From IMG/VR virus record IMGVR_UViG_3300032282_003280, positions 27,275-91,274 of that record: 64,000 nucleotides of DNA; one strand, given 5' to 3'. The notes under the pieces were generated by a model that was given only the letters and a program-made list of their open reading frames with translations, was not told the DNA's origin and made no database searches. Positions 59,001 through 63,919 of this stretch are shown piece after piece; position 1 is the first letter of the stretch, and each line of letters starts with the position of its first letter. A program made the position numbers and the translations under genes. The stretch is from a virus.

Positions 59001-59136
59001 CAATATATACTCCATTAACGGTAAAGCCATTCTCTATCTTTCTACGTTCCTCCTCAAAGAAAGGTTCATACTCCTGAGATAATTTATCAGGAATAGACTT
59101 CATATTAATGAAGAACTCACTGGATGTAGATAACAT
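56035..59136 (-). CDS. terL: Large terminase subunit (TerL) interrupted by an intein
   Basis: 1,033 aa as translated; removal of the 352-aa intein gives 681 aa, close to the crAss TerL size. The intein splits the ATPase P-loop after GTRRFAK; joined to the downstream SEIESS this gives GTRRFAKS, a Walker A of the crAss TerL type. The Walker B region FEFIIDEIG is at about 560-567 (D565, E566). The nuclease region begins with YVGGVDPYRQM (about residue 780) and includes LVENDEYSF further on. It packages DNA through the portal and cuts the genome. ATPase activity needs splicing, since the P-loop is incomplete until then. It is preceded by a candidate small subunit and followed by the portal by one base. 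Confidence 0.9.
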   Translation of the reverse strand: MLSTSSEFFINMKSIPDKLSQEYEPFFEEERRKIENGFTVNGVYIDGWLYWHTNHWNIYIDEENPITKALLRKFKNPLLRDNEWEFAEVRKKAKDERKGLIAVGTRRFAKALRNDSILYKDGGEITIGEVIVGDSIYGADGKLTTVTGVFPQGEKDIYEVELLDGRIIRCCEDHLWRVFDKHTQTWRVENLKWIKDRYKYKRVHSGYKDKVTRHIEETRFSIPNNSVVQYTEKDVFLDPYFLGLWLGDGGSRDVRITNIDKQVVDYIKDYSTKNNLEVKLDGDCTYLITSGKRGGNPTTKNIITNSLNQYNLFLNKHIPKDYLYNSFDKRLALLQGLMDSDGTVAKGGTISFSNSNKNLIDDVYFLVRSMGIPAKITKKKASYKKNNILVNCKDSYSIYLYTNLPVFRLSRKLSRIKLHTTPKSIKTSIVDIRYIGRDFATCITVDNDDHLFLTDGFTPTHNSEIESSIIGRAACLFEGSENVISAGNDKDLKLLSDKIDKGLTAVHPYFRWTRIENDWKRQVTMGIKTPDGTRMPFSSILPRNFDDGNNTEAAAGITAFEFIIDEIGKFPFLRCLEAAIPAFTSPFGWRCSPLLVGTGGSFEKGHDAEKIFLNPEAYNFLAIESKDEPKKFGFFLPGTYRMEGKDDCLLGEWLRDKRDVTLPKKSELYNLKFQRTNEEKVLKLIHKDREVAKKANDQQAYLKTVMYYPLTPEECFLTSSYNMFDGNAARIQRQKIFNNEIIGRNVFLERAADNSILLQPTNKKPITNWPAKPSDDKDAPVVIFEAPMKDPPLGLYVGGVDPYRQMTSEYSESLGAVYILKRTHDILSEKFQDMIVAYYVARPDNKEKWHEQARLLIELYNAKTLVENDEYSFIEYMKGINAAPIYLERQPDWIKEVSPGSKVKREYGVHRSNRMIVEHLHDLLKKYLEQVVSVETDDEGVVTSKVLGVNKVFDPVLLDEISRFYPEANTDRIIAFELALAMAAHLDPILRISSLESDPRINSLFKQERKNSVFGSNIDIFSRKKNSIKKLFG
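57751..58806 (-). mobile_element. Class 3-type intein with LAGLIDADG homing endonuclease in TerL P-loop
   Basis: Spans TerL residues 111-462 (352 aa). It begins with Ala (ALRNDS) instead of Cys/Ser and ends THN followed by Ser, the +1 residue. The class 3 W-C-T set is present: Trp176 in block B (CCEDHLW), Cys442 at block F position 4 (ATCITVDNDDHLFL) and Thr460 in block G (THN). Two LAGLIDADG-type motifs of the endonuclease, FLGLWLGDGG and LLQGLMDSDG, lie in the middle with their acidic residues intact. The element can therefore splice and probably home. Boundaries follow from the motifs and from the restored P-loop. Confidence 0.9.
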
Positions 59137-59138
59137 TA

Positions 59139-59474
59139 TTAATCCTCCTTTTTAACAAACCTGGCCATCATACCACCATCAATAGTCTTTCCACCTCTAG
59201 CCTCTAATCTCTTCTCTTCAGCCTCCCTCATACTATTAACCTCCTTTAGGAGAGCAAGGTATTCCTTCATAGTATCCCGGATAGACTTTATCTGAGACTC
59301 TATTGAGGCTACCACCATTGGCATTGTTCCTCCTCCTTTGGTAGGTTTCCACTCTATACGATCCTTTAGGTTAGGTATAGGATTATTATCCATATACTCC
59401 TTCCACTCTCCTAACTTAGTTTCTGCCCAATCAAGTTCCGCCTCTATGTATACACTTTGTTTCTTAGTAGCCAT
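59139..59474 (-). CDS. Candidate small terminase subunit or packaging accessory
   Basis: 111 aa, helical. It contains a long amphipathic helix (IESQIKSIRDTMKEYLALLKEV) and a basic/acidic C-terminal end (SMREAEEKRLEARGG; ARFVKKED), and a short mixed N-terminal part (AELDWAETKLGEWKEYM). It ends two bases before the TerL ATG, the usual place of a small terminase, and helical oligomers of this size fit one. No specific motif is present, so the role is positional. Its ATG overlaps the end of the 106-aa gene by 11 bp. Confidence 0.45.
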   Translation of the reverse strand: MATKKQSVYIEAELDWAETKLGEWKEYMDNNPIPNLKDRIEWKPTKGGGTMPMVVASIESQIKSIRDTMKEYLALLKEVNSMREAEEKRLEARGGKTIDGGMMARFVKKED

Positions 59475-59784
59475 CTTCTTCTTCCTCCTCCCCTTCTCTA
59501 TTATTTATACCCTTCATCAATCCCTCAAGAGTCATTGACTCCTCTATGATCTTATCAATAGGTACATTTAGGTTTCTATTTCCTGTTACCACTATATCTA
59601 ACTCTTTCTCAGATTTATATTTCTTACAGATATTCTCAAACTCTTTGTCTGATACCCCATCAAAGTTACAGTTATAATCTGAGAGCATTATAGCAAGATG
59701 TTGGGATACTGTCTCTTCAGGATACATTTTAAATATCTCCTTTAGGTGGTTAACAATCTGGCTCTTATAATTTATCTTGCCCAT
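59464..59784 (-). CDS. Hypothetical protein in packaging unit
   Basis: 106 aa, not recognised. Helical N-terminal half (KSQIVNHLKEIFKMYPEETVSQHLAIML) and an acidic C-terminal end (NREGEEEEEDGY). It overlaps the 113-aa zinc-ribbon gene start by 20 bp and the following gene by 11 bp, so expression is tightly coupled. The size and compact helices suggest a DNA-binding or adaptor role in packaging, without direct evidence. Confidence 0.45.
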   Translation of the reverse strand: MGKINYKSQIVNHLKEIFKMYPEETVSQHLAIMLSDYNCNFDGVSDKEFENICKKYKSEKELDIVVTGNRNLNVPIDKIIEESMTLEGLMKGINNREGEEEEEDGY

Positions 59785-60106
59785 ACGGTACCCATTTTGG
59801 AGTTAAGATTGATTCCGGATTATTATGATTATGGGAGTATATCCCACAATAACAAGTTAAACAGGCTGTCTTAGCATTTATGGGGCACCCACACATAGAA
59901 CATACATTCTTAGTGGTAGAACCCTCCATATTAGAGGTATTATAGGGACAAGATTGACATATCAACCTACGTCTCACTATCTCCTCCTGTTGGTCTTGAG
60001 GAAGATCCCCGTACTTCATCTTTACAGAGTTAACGTGCCCCTCCACTACCTTATCTATATTAGCTATTCCCTCCGGAAGTGCCTTCAGGATATTTATCAG
60101 GTTCAT
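59765..60106 (-). CDS. Zinc-ribbon protein
   Basis: 113 aa from ATG 60106 (MNLINILKALPEGI); a TTG three codons earlier is the alternative. The middle holds repeated CxxC knuckles: RLICQSCPYNTS, NVCSMCGCPINAKT and ACLTCYCGI, giving at least one four-Cys zinc site, with a basic helix before it (DQQEEIVRRR). Such ribbons bind nucleic acids or transcription machinery. Since this is the late, host-promoter-driven unit, it could be a late-gene or packaging cofactor. It overlaps the preceding gene by 47 bp, a long overlap for this genome. Confidence 0.6.
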   Translation of the reverse strand: MNLINILKALPEGIANIDKVVEGHVNSVKMKYGDLPQDQQEEIVRRRLICQSCPYNTSNMEGSTTKNVCSMCGCPINAKTACLTCYCGIYSHNHNNPESILTPKWVPYGQDKL

Positions 60107-60407
60107 TATCGTCAAATATTATATTGGTTTTATAATCATTTTGTTCCGGGGTTAGGATAGACTGTGCTGGTACAAACCCACAAACAGTATTCTCTGTATC
60201 CTGATCACAGGCCTTCTTTAGGAATATATGATCATCTGACCAAGACTCCTTATCATCTTCAGTAACCCCAACTAACCGACCCTTATTATTAAAGTTAACA
60301 AACTCATAGAAGGGTAAGTAGTAGACAGATTGGTTCTCTACCCCTACAATTATACACTTTACCCCATTTACGTGGATTATACTTCCTTGTCCAATTTCCC
60401 TAATCAT
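60060..60407 (-). CDS. Hypothetical protein, beta-rich
   Basis: 115 aa, not recognised. Beta-barrel-like N-terminal half (MIREIGQGSIIHVNGVKCIIVGVENQSVYYLPFYEF), a DNA- or RNA-binding OB/KOW-like impression without a firm match, and an acidic C-terminal part (FDDNEPDKYPEG). ATG 60407 overlaps the 113-aa gene's stop region (TGATGA), indicating coupling. Confidence 0.45.
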   Translation of the reverse strand: MIREIGQGSIIHVNGVKCIIVGVENQSVYYLPFYEFVNFNNKGRLVGVTEDDKESWSDDHIFLKKACDQDTENTVCGFVPAQSILTPEQNDYKTNIIFDDNEPDKYPEGTSGGNS

Positions 60408-60741
60408 CAGTTGTCATTTTAGTTTTTAGGTACTCTATATCTGCAACGGTTGTCTTTAGCTTTAACTCCAGAGCTTTCCTGGTCCTCTCATCAGTCTCAA
60501 TCTTTAACTTCTTAGTGTGAGAATCCCGATAACTAATCAGTACCCTCATTTTACTCTTCATTGCCAGCTTCCTAAGAGAAAACTTACAGAGACCGGTAAC
60601 TTCTACCTCCTTATTAGAGGAGAGGGCCTTATTACTAGTCTTCCACTGATGATGAGCAACTGCCTCAACAACAGAGAGGGGTAACTCTACCTGGGTAGCG
60701 GTATCCTCTAATATCTTAGTTGGTATCTTCTGTTCTGTCAT
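60400..60741 (-). CDS. HU/IHF-like DNA-binding candidate
   Basis: 113 aa. A helical start (LPLSVVEAVAHHQWKTSNKALSS) is followed by KEVEVTGLCKFSLRKLAMKSK, which resembles the helix-strand G-[FL]-[GC]-[KR]-F turn of HU/IHF proteins, then a C-terminal coiled coil (RTRKALELKLKTTVADIEYLK). HU/IHF proteins bend DNA and occur in crAss-like genomes. The N-terminal dimer core and DNA arms are only partly recognisable, so this is a tentative fold assignment. It overlaps the neighbouring helix-turn-helix gene by 26 bp. Confidence 0.45.
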   Translation of the reverse strand: MTEQKIPTKILEDTATQVELPLSVVEAVAHHQWKTSNKALSSNKEVEVTGLCKFSLRKLAMKSKMRVLISYRDSHTKKLKIETDERTRKALELKLKTTVADIEYLKTKMTTDD

Positions 60742-61096
60742 TAATCGGTTGATTATCAGTCACTAACTTTATCTCTAACCTAATATCCTCCTTAAAGTCA
60801 ATCAGGATCTTAGGGTTTACCCTCATCTTCTTATTATCATCCTTTACCAGAAGACCTTGCTTCCTTAGCTTAGGGAGAATAGTATTCAGATAATTCTCAG
60901 AGAGATTAAACTTCTCTAAGAACTCACCTCTCAGTGGGGGTGTGGATAATGTCCCATTGACAGCAGAGAAGGCCACCAGGTCTAACTCTGTAGGAGAGAG
61001 GTGCATACCATTTATACTAAAGAGCATAGCATAGTAAACCTTCGCCTTCTCAAAGGGAGTCTTATAATTTTTCCTGATTTCCTGTTTAAGTGCCAC
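60716..61096 (-). CDS. Winged-helix DNA-binding protein candidate
   Basis: The start is uncertain. An open frame from a TTG at 61123 cannot be right, because that TTG lies inside the -7 box of the unit's promoter. GTG at 61096 (VALKQEIRKNYKTP) gives 126 aa and is chosen; ATG 61042 would give a 108-aa version. HLSPTELDLVAFSAVNG and FNLSENYLNTILPKLRKQGLL look like a recognition helix and wing of a winged-helix regulator. It is the first gene of the main late unit and could be a late regulator or a replication protein. The TSS would lie about 18 bp before the GTG. Confidence 0.5.
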   Translation of the reverse strand: MALKQEIRKNYKTPFEKAKVYYAMLFSINGMHLSPTELDLVAFSAVNGTLSTPPLRGEFLEKFNLSENYLNTILPKLRKQGLLVKDDNKKMRVNPKILIDFKEDIRLEIKLVTDNQPINDRTEDTN

Positions 61097-61120
61097 CTTG
61101 TAGTTAATTGGTTTGTTATG

Positions 61121-61152
61121 CAAAGATATAACAATAAAACATAAATAACAAA
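61121..61152 (-). promoter_or_regulatory. Consensus promoter for packaging/portal unit
   Basis: Leftward TTTG (61149-61152), exactly 20 bp, TATCTTTG followed by C (61121-61128). Every specified base of the Bacteroidota consensus matches, including the C after the -7 box. The ATGTTATAGCAT element lies 16 bp upstream. Confidence 0.8.
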
Positions 61153-61168
61153 ATACTTTTATGTACTA

Positions 61169-61180
61169 ATGCTATAACAT
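61169..61180 (-). repeat. Copy 3 of the ATGTTATAGCAT intergenic element
   Basis: Exact copy in the leftward orientation, reading ATGCTATAACAT on the + strand, 16 bp upstream of the packaging-unit -33 and just after the stop of the 130-aa gene. Its flanks (GGGC before, TAGT after) resemble those of copy 1. Confidence 0.6.
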
Positions 61181-61183
61181 GCC

Positions 61184-61555
61184 CTATTTTTTATTAAAGA
61201 AAGCATCTAATTTCTCTTGGAACTCCTCTATTGAGCAAGCTACCTGAATCTCAGTACCTGTATTAAGTACTATATCCACTACATCAAACATAGGGTTATC
61301 TGGGTTACTGATAGATTCCTCCATAGAGTAAGCCTGATTAAAGATAGATATCTGTGTAGGGTCTACAAAGATCTTCACATACTGAGGAGTTGGGGGCTCA
61401 TTATTATATACGGCTTTTTGTAAGGCCTTCCACTCTTCACCCTCATCTTCTTCCTCACCCTGAGATTCCTCTAACTGAGCCCTCATATACTTAAGGAGTT
61501 GACCATGTGGGTAGATCTTAGTAGTAAACCCAATAAACTTATTACTTATCATCAT
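61184..61555 (-). CDS. Acidic protein, first gene of the late strand
   Basis: From ATG 61555 it is 123 aa. A longer version starting with TTG at 61576 would use the promoter's own -7 sequence as a start, so it is rejected. It is acidic (LEESQGEEEDEGEEW; FQEKLDAFFNKK end) with a central EIQVACSIEEF segment, and no known motif. It is the promoter-proximal gene of the leftward strand with an 18-bp leader after a consensus promoter, facing the divergent region. A regulator or inhibitor that binds nucleic-acid-binding host proteins by charge mimicry is possible but speculative. Confidence 0.5.
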   Translation of the reverse strand: MMISNKFIGFTTKIYPHGQLLKYMRAQLEESQGEEEDEGEEWKALQKAVYNNEPPTPQYVKIFVDPTQISIFNQAYSMEESISNPDNPMFDVVDIVLNTGTEIQVACSIEEFQEKLDAFFNKK

Positions 61556-61573
61556 ATCATATAAATTATATCT

Positions 61574-61605
61574 CAAAGATAGGGGGTAAATATCAAAAAA
61601 CCAAA
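61574..61605 (-). promoter_or_regulatory. Consensus promoter at the divergent switch (late strand)
   Basis: Leftward TTTG (61602-61605), exactly 20 bp, TATCTTTG (61574-61581), the same hexamer-and-spacing arrangement as the packaging promoter. It lies 18 bp upstream of the ATG at 61555. Confidence 0.8.
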
Positions 61606-61727
61606 TATTCTTCCCTTAAGGAGGAGAGAAAAACGCAGACACCACTCCTGGTTTATCTGCTTCTCCTTCTTCTCTTGTGCTTTCAGCACCGAAGGGCAGA
61701 ACAAAAAAACGGAATTTTCTCCACATT

Positions 61728-61741
61728 AACAAATATTTGTT
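61728..61741. promoter_or_regulatory. 14-bp perfect palindrome, operator candidate
   Basis: AACAAATATTTGTT is an exact palindrome in the divergent region, AT-rich and about 125-155 bp from the leftward promoter. Such size suits a dimeric repressor; the HTH protein at 62,724 is the obvious candidate, but it also has its own inverted repeat with a different sequence. It could also aid DNA melting. Confidence 0.4.
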
Positions 61742-61800
61742 TCTCTAAAGTGTGTAGTAAACTAAGTAGGGGGGTACCTATATAAACACTCCCCTCCCTA

Positions 61801-61851
61801 AGGGGTAAATAAAGTGGCCCCCGGCCTTATACCCCTATAAAATTTTTTTTT
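61801..61851 (+). terminator. Nested hairpin plus nine Ts upstream of the rightward gene
   Basis: Outer arms AGGGGTA (61801-61807) and TACCCCT (61830-61836) enclose a small GGCC/GGCC stem, followed by a run of nine Ts (61843-61851). In the rightward direction this is a typical intrinsic terminator, placed 120 bp before the first rightward gene. A 5-bp alternative stem CCCCT/AGGGG just upstream shares the outer arm, a layout like an attenuator. The transcript it ends has no protein gene, so a leader RNA is implied. Confidence 0.6.
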
Positions 61852-61925
61852 GAGGTATGTGCCCCACAGTATGTACAAATTATATTACCACTTGTGTGCT
61901 GACACCCCGGTGTAAATTTCGAGTT

Positions 61926-61940
61926 GACGGGTATCCCGTC
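61926..61940 (+). promoter_or_regulatory. 5'-leader hairpin
   Basis: GACGGG and CCCGTC form a perfect 6-bp stem around TAT, 31 bp before the rightward ATG at 61972. Leader hairpins of this kind stabilise abundant mRNAs or expose the start region. Confidence 0.45.
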
Positions 61941-61971
61941 ATTATTCATTAACAATCTAAAAAATTACAAA

Positions 61972-62415
61972 ATGTTGTACACAGAATTAAAAAGCCAATT
62001 CGTACAGACCAACGATTCACAGAACAGTAACTATCGTCTGTTCAACACTTGCGAGAATCTCCTGAAGGAGTTTCCTAAGTACTTCCTTGACACTAACAGG
62101 AACTTCGTAACCTTCGTTAGTGCAGACGGTAAAGAGCGTATTACTGCGTTATTTAGCAGCAGGTTGCGTAAGGAAGTTGCAGCAGGGAACATTAATGTTC
62201 AAATGCAGCTTAAGCACTTGAGTGTTGCTGTTGTTACTTATCCAGAAAGCGTGGATAACAACGGTGTTCTACGCCCTGAAAGAGACGGTTTAGTGCTTAG
62301 CCTTCCAGAAGGTTACACTCAAGCATTTGACAGCAAGCTTGCACTTGCATCTAAGGCAGAACGCCCCAAGAGCAACGTGAGCTTCGCAGCACTTAATGCT
62401 GTCATCGGCAAATAG
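61972..62415 (+). CDS. Conserved-looking highly expressed rightward gene, unknown function
   Basis: 147 aa from ATG 61972 (MLYTELKSQFVQTNDSQ). A longer in-frame start at 61924 overlaps the leader hairpin and lacks good context, so it is not used. The protein is soluble, with basic helices (FSSRLRKEVAAGNINVQMQLKHL) and beta segments (DGLVLSLPEG). Codon choice (AAC, TTC, CGT, GCA) and higher GC differ from its neighbours, as in highly expressed genes. It is framed by a leader hairpin and a strong terminator, so it forms its own transcript. Function is not recognised; an early or abundant DNA-associated protein is possible. Confidence 0.65.
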   Translation: MLYTELKSQFVQTNDSQNSNYRLFNTCENLLKEFPKYFLDTNRNFVTFVSADGKERITALFSSRLRKEVAAGNINVQMQLKHLSVAVVTYPESVDNNGVLRPERDGLVLSLPEGYTQAFDSKLALASKAERPKSNVSFAALNAVIGK

Positions 62416-62424
62416 TTGCACAGC

Positions 62425-62448
62425 GAGTCTCCCCTCAGTGGGGAGCTC
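62425..62448 (+). promoter_or_regulatory. 3' hairpin of the 147-aa gene
   Basis: GAG-T-CTCCCC pairs with GGGGAG-CTC around TCAGT (nine pairs, one bulge), ten bases after the TAG stop. With the next terminator it makes a double 3' hairpin, likely mRNA protection. Confidence 0.5.
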
Positions 62449-62463
62449 CTGTTACCTACATAA

Positions 62464-62497
62464 CGAGGGTTTCTCATTGCGAGAAGCCCTTGTTTTT
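62464..62497 (+). terminator. Rho-independent terminator of the 147-aa gene
   Basis: CGAGGGTTTCTC and GAGAAGCCCTTG give a twelve-position stem with two G-U pairs around ATTGC, followed by TTTTT. It is a strong terminator on the rightward strand. Confidence 0.85.
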
Positions 62498-62565
62498 ATA
62501 TGTGGGTAGGGTTACAGAGTAATGTTTGGGTGGGATTTTTATAATTAATCAATAAAGAAAAAGAT

Positions 62566-62628
62566 ATGGTATTCTTATTATTACTACTACTATATATGAT
62601 TCTTCGTGGAGGAGAGGGTAATTCTTAG
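62566..62628 (+). CDS. 20-aa hydrophobic peptide
   Basis: Open frame MVFLLLLLLYMILRGGEGNS after an A-rich AATAAAGAAAAAG leader (Bacteroidota starts often use A-rich context). One membrane span plus a short polar tail. It could be a small lysis, toxin or superinfection peptide, or a leader peptide for the HTH gene downstream. It is not long enough to exclude chance, since the locus is AT-rich. Confidence 0.35.
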   Translation: MVFLLLLLLYMILRGGEGNS

Positions 62629-62642
62629 TTCTCCTTTAGGGT

Positions 62643-62708
62643 AAATGAAACTGATTTTCAATTCAAGCCCGGGAAATTTTAGAAATTATTAAACTTTTAG
62701 TTTCATTT
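62643..62708. promoter_or_regulatory. 10-bp inverted repeat at the HTH gene promoter
   Basis: AAATGAAACT (62643-62652) and its exact complement AGTTTCATTT (62699-62708) flank 46 bp. The second copy ends three bases before the -7 box of the HTH gene, so binding there would block transcription. Looping between two half-operators is a plausible autoregulation scheme. Confidence 0.55.
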
Positions 62709-62711
62709 TAT

Positions 62712-62719
62712 TATATTTG
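62712..62719 (+). promoter_or_regulatory. -7 box of the HTH gene
   Basis: TATATTTG is a full TAnnTTTG match four bases before the ATG at 62724. At the -33 position 20 bp upstream the sequence is ATTA, a poor match, so the promoter is weak or needs an activator. Transcription would start at or after the ATG, suggesting leaderless translation or a second upstream promoter. Confidence 0.45.
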
Positions 62720-62723
62720 AGGT

Positions 62724-62945
62724 ATGAAAAACAACATTAATATTACTGTTTGTAGTAAAAAAACCATCCTTCAGATGATAAAAGAGTCTAAAATAACTAA
62801 GAAGGACATAGCAAAGAGGTTATCTATATCTTCTCAAGGACTTAATAAGAGACTAAAAGACCCTGAGAACCTAACTATAAAACAACTAAGAGAACTATTA
62901 TCCCTTATAGGAGGATATAATCTTACCTTAGTAGTTGAGAACTAG
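62724..62945 (+). CDS. Small HTH repressor-like regulator
   Basis: 73 aa. ILQMIKESKITKKDIAKRLSISSQGLNKRLKDPENLTIKQLRELLSLIGG is a Cro/CI-like (XRE-type) helix-turn-helix, with SSQGLNKRL as the recognition helix. At this size it is one DNA-binding domain with a short C-terminal strand and no oligomerisation domain. The inverted repeat and -7 box just upstream suggest autoregulation. It could hold the phage in a carrier or lysogen-like state or switch early to late genes. Confidence 0.75.
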   Translation: MKNNINITVCSKKTILQMIKESKITKKDIAKRLSISSQGLNKRLKDPENLTIKQLRELLSLIGGYNLTLVVEN

Positions 62946-62954
62946 TATAATTCG

Positions 62955-63045
62955 TTGATAATCAATGAGTTATGTATATGTTTCATGTGGAACATTAGAG
63001 GGGTATGATCAATTGTGGATATAGAGGGTAATATCAAAATGATAT
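62955..63045. repeat. Inverted repeats flanking the parS-like site
   Basis: TTGAT-A-ATCAA (62955-62965) lies before the parS-like site and ATATCA-AAA-TGATAT (63031-63045) after it. Both are short perfect palindromes around an odd centre and could be accessory binding sites or part of one regulatory cluster. Confidence 0.35.
62979..62994. promoter_or_regulatory. parS-like palindrome
   Basis: TGTTTCATGTGGAACA. Its complement TGTTCCACATGAAACA differs from the chromosomal parS consensus TGTTNCACGTGAAACA at a single base (CACATG for CACGTG). It lies in a 147-bp gap between the HTH gene and the next gene, with two further inverted repeats nearby. It is read as a possible ParB-binding site. No parA or parB gene is visible in this window. 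Confidence 0.55.
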
Positions 63046-63092
63046 AAAAATGCTATGGCTTTGAGGCGATATTATAGCGTAAACATAAACAT

Positions 63093-63407
63093 ATGAGTAT
63101 AATTAAAGCAATTGATGATCTTATAGATAATGTAGAGGATCTGCTTGGAGGATGTGGTATATTTTCTCCTGTATCTACTGCAATGGAGTATAATCCTTCT
63201 TTGTCTTCTATAGGTGATTATGATGTTAGTCATGAGGGTGACTCTGTCTGGTTAAAGGTTTGTATAGACAGTGGGGATGCACATACTCGAAGTATTGAGA
63301 ATTGTCTTTTAGTATTTAAGGAAACGTTTCCGGGATATATTAACTACTTTGTTGGTATTCAGGAGATTAATGGTATTCATGTAATAACTTTTTCTTTTGA
63401 TCTATAA
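63093..63407 (+). CDS. Hypothetical protein
   Basis: 104 aa, not recognised. A helical acidic start (MSIIKAIDDLIDNVEDLLGGCG) and a beta-rich remainder (VSHEGDSVWLKVCIDSGD; FSFDL end), soluble. The gap before it holds the parS-like and related repeats and a degenerate ATGTTATAGCAT-type site at 63069-63080. It is first in a rightward run of small proteins. Confidence 0.5.
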   Translation: MSIIKAIDDLIDNVEDLLGGCGIFSPVSTAMEYNPSLSSIGDYDVSHEGDSVWLKVCIDSGDAHTRSIENCLLVFKETFPGYINYFVGIQEINGIHVITFSFDL

Positions 63408-63414
63408 TTAAAAT

Positions 63415-63597
63415 ATGATATACTTTAAATATGGACTCCTATGGAGTCTTTTTCTCTTATATGTACTAATGGGCTTAACTTCTTGTTACTACCCTAAACA
63501 TGTGATAAAATCATATAAAAAAGGCTACTGTATTAAGACAGATACTACAGGAGGAAGACATTACTATACATCTAATTTAAGGGATTGTCCTTGGTAA
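63415..63597 (+). CDS. Small lipoprotein
   Basis: 60 aa. The N-terminus MIYFKYGLLWSLFLLYVLMGLTSC is a hydrophobic signal with a lipobox-like LTSC, so Cys24 would be lipidated and the mature part would face the periplasm or be exported. The mature part is short and basic/aromatic (YYPKHVIKSYKKGYC; YYTSNLRDCPW). Phage lipoproteins of this size often act in superinfection exclusion at the receptor or DNA channel. Role is inferred from topology only. Confidence 0.6.
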   Translation: MIYFKYGLLWSLFLLYVLMGLTSCYYPKHVIKSYKKGYCIKTDTTGGRHYYTSNLRDCPW

Positions 63598-63612
63598 TAA
63601 AAATAAAACATT

Positions 63613-63759
63613 ATGAGAAAAAATATATGCTGGGTCTCAGCACCAATACTTGTAATTTTAATGGGTATCATTAACAATTTGAGTGCTTTTGAGTGCTTTG
63701 TCTTAATACCTTTGTTTTACTTAGCATTAGAGAATTATATGGATGGAAATAAAGACTAA
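63613..63759 (+). CDS. Small membrane protein (two spans)
   Basis: 48 aa starting at ATG 63613: CWVSAPILVILMGIINNL and FECFVLIPLFYLALENY are hydrophobic spans, with a polar end MDGNKD. It follows the lipoprotein gene by 15 bp and overlaps the next gene's ATG by 17 bp, so the group is co-expressed. Possible superinfection-exclusion or lysis-related peptide; no family motif. Confidence 0.55.
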   Translation: MRKNICWVSAPILVILMGIINNLSAFECFVLIPLFYLALENYMDGNKD

Positions 63760-63919
63760 GGTCTTCAAAGCCTTTAGAAAAGGTGAAAACAGACCAAAAT
63801 ACGTAGCAAAGACAGAAGTAAATAAAAGAATTCACCAAATTGCCATATGGGAGAATGAGGATGGATCCTTATACCTAAAAATAACACCGGCATCGGCAAC
63901 AACACTTAAAAAAAAATAA
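63743..63919 (+). CDS. Basic hypothetical protein at the right edge
   Basis: 58 aa starting MEIKTKVFKAFRKGENRPKY, mixed alpha/beta, basic, ending in LKKK before a TAA. A run of nine As covers the last codons (63908-63916). The +1 frame then stays open (NNNKEGCLYTNG) to the end of the window. This is either a separate gene outside view or a slippage/indel join. The 58-aa frame itself has good start context, overlapping its neighbour. Confidence 0.45.
   Translation: MEIKTKVFKAFRKGENRPKYVAKTEVNKRIHQIAIWENEDGSLYLKITPASATTLKKK

Larger units (their letters stand above)
61606..61971. promoter_or_regulatory. Divergent control region, no clear gene
   Basis: About 370 bp between the leftward and rightward genes. 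It holds a purine-rich AAGGAGGAGAG near 61615, a 14-bp palindrome (61728-61741), a run of G/C tracts leading into a terminator-like hairpin (61801-61851), a 31-codon weak open frame (61857-61952) and a 6-bp hairpin (61926-61940). No rightward TAnnTTTG promoter with good spacing was found. The virion RNA polymerase may use its own unknown promoter here. An origin is possible but not evident. Confidence 0.5.

Noticed and set aside
61123-61576. TTG starts for the 135-aa and 130-aa frames
   Set aside because: Both TTGs are the last bases of TATCTTTG promoter boxes, so they lie upstream of the transcription start. Internal starts are preferred.
61857-61952. 31-aa Cys-containing frame after the T9 run
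   Set aside because: It starts just after a terminator-like element and overlaps the leader hairpin; no support beyond an open frame.
61924-61971. Longer start for the 147-aa gene
   Set aside because: The extra 16 codons would include the GACGGG-TAT-CCCGTC hairpin; the ATG at 61972 has the typical A-rich context.
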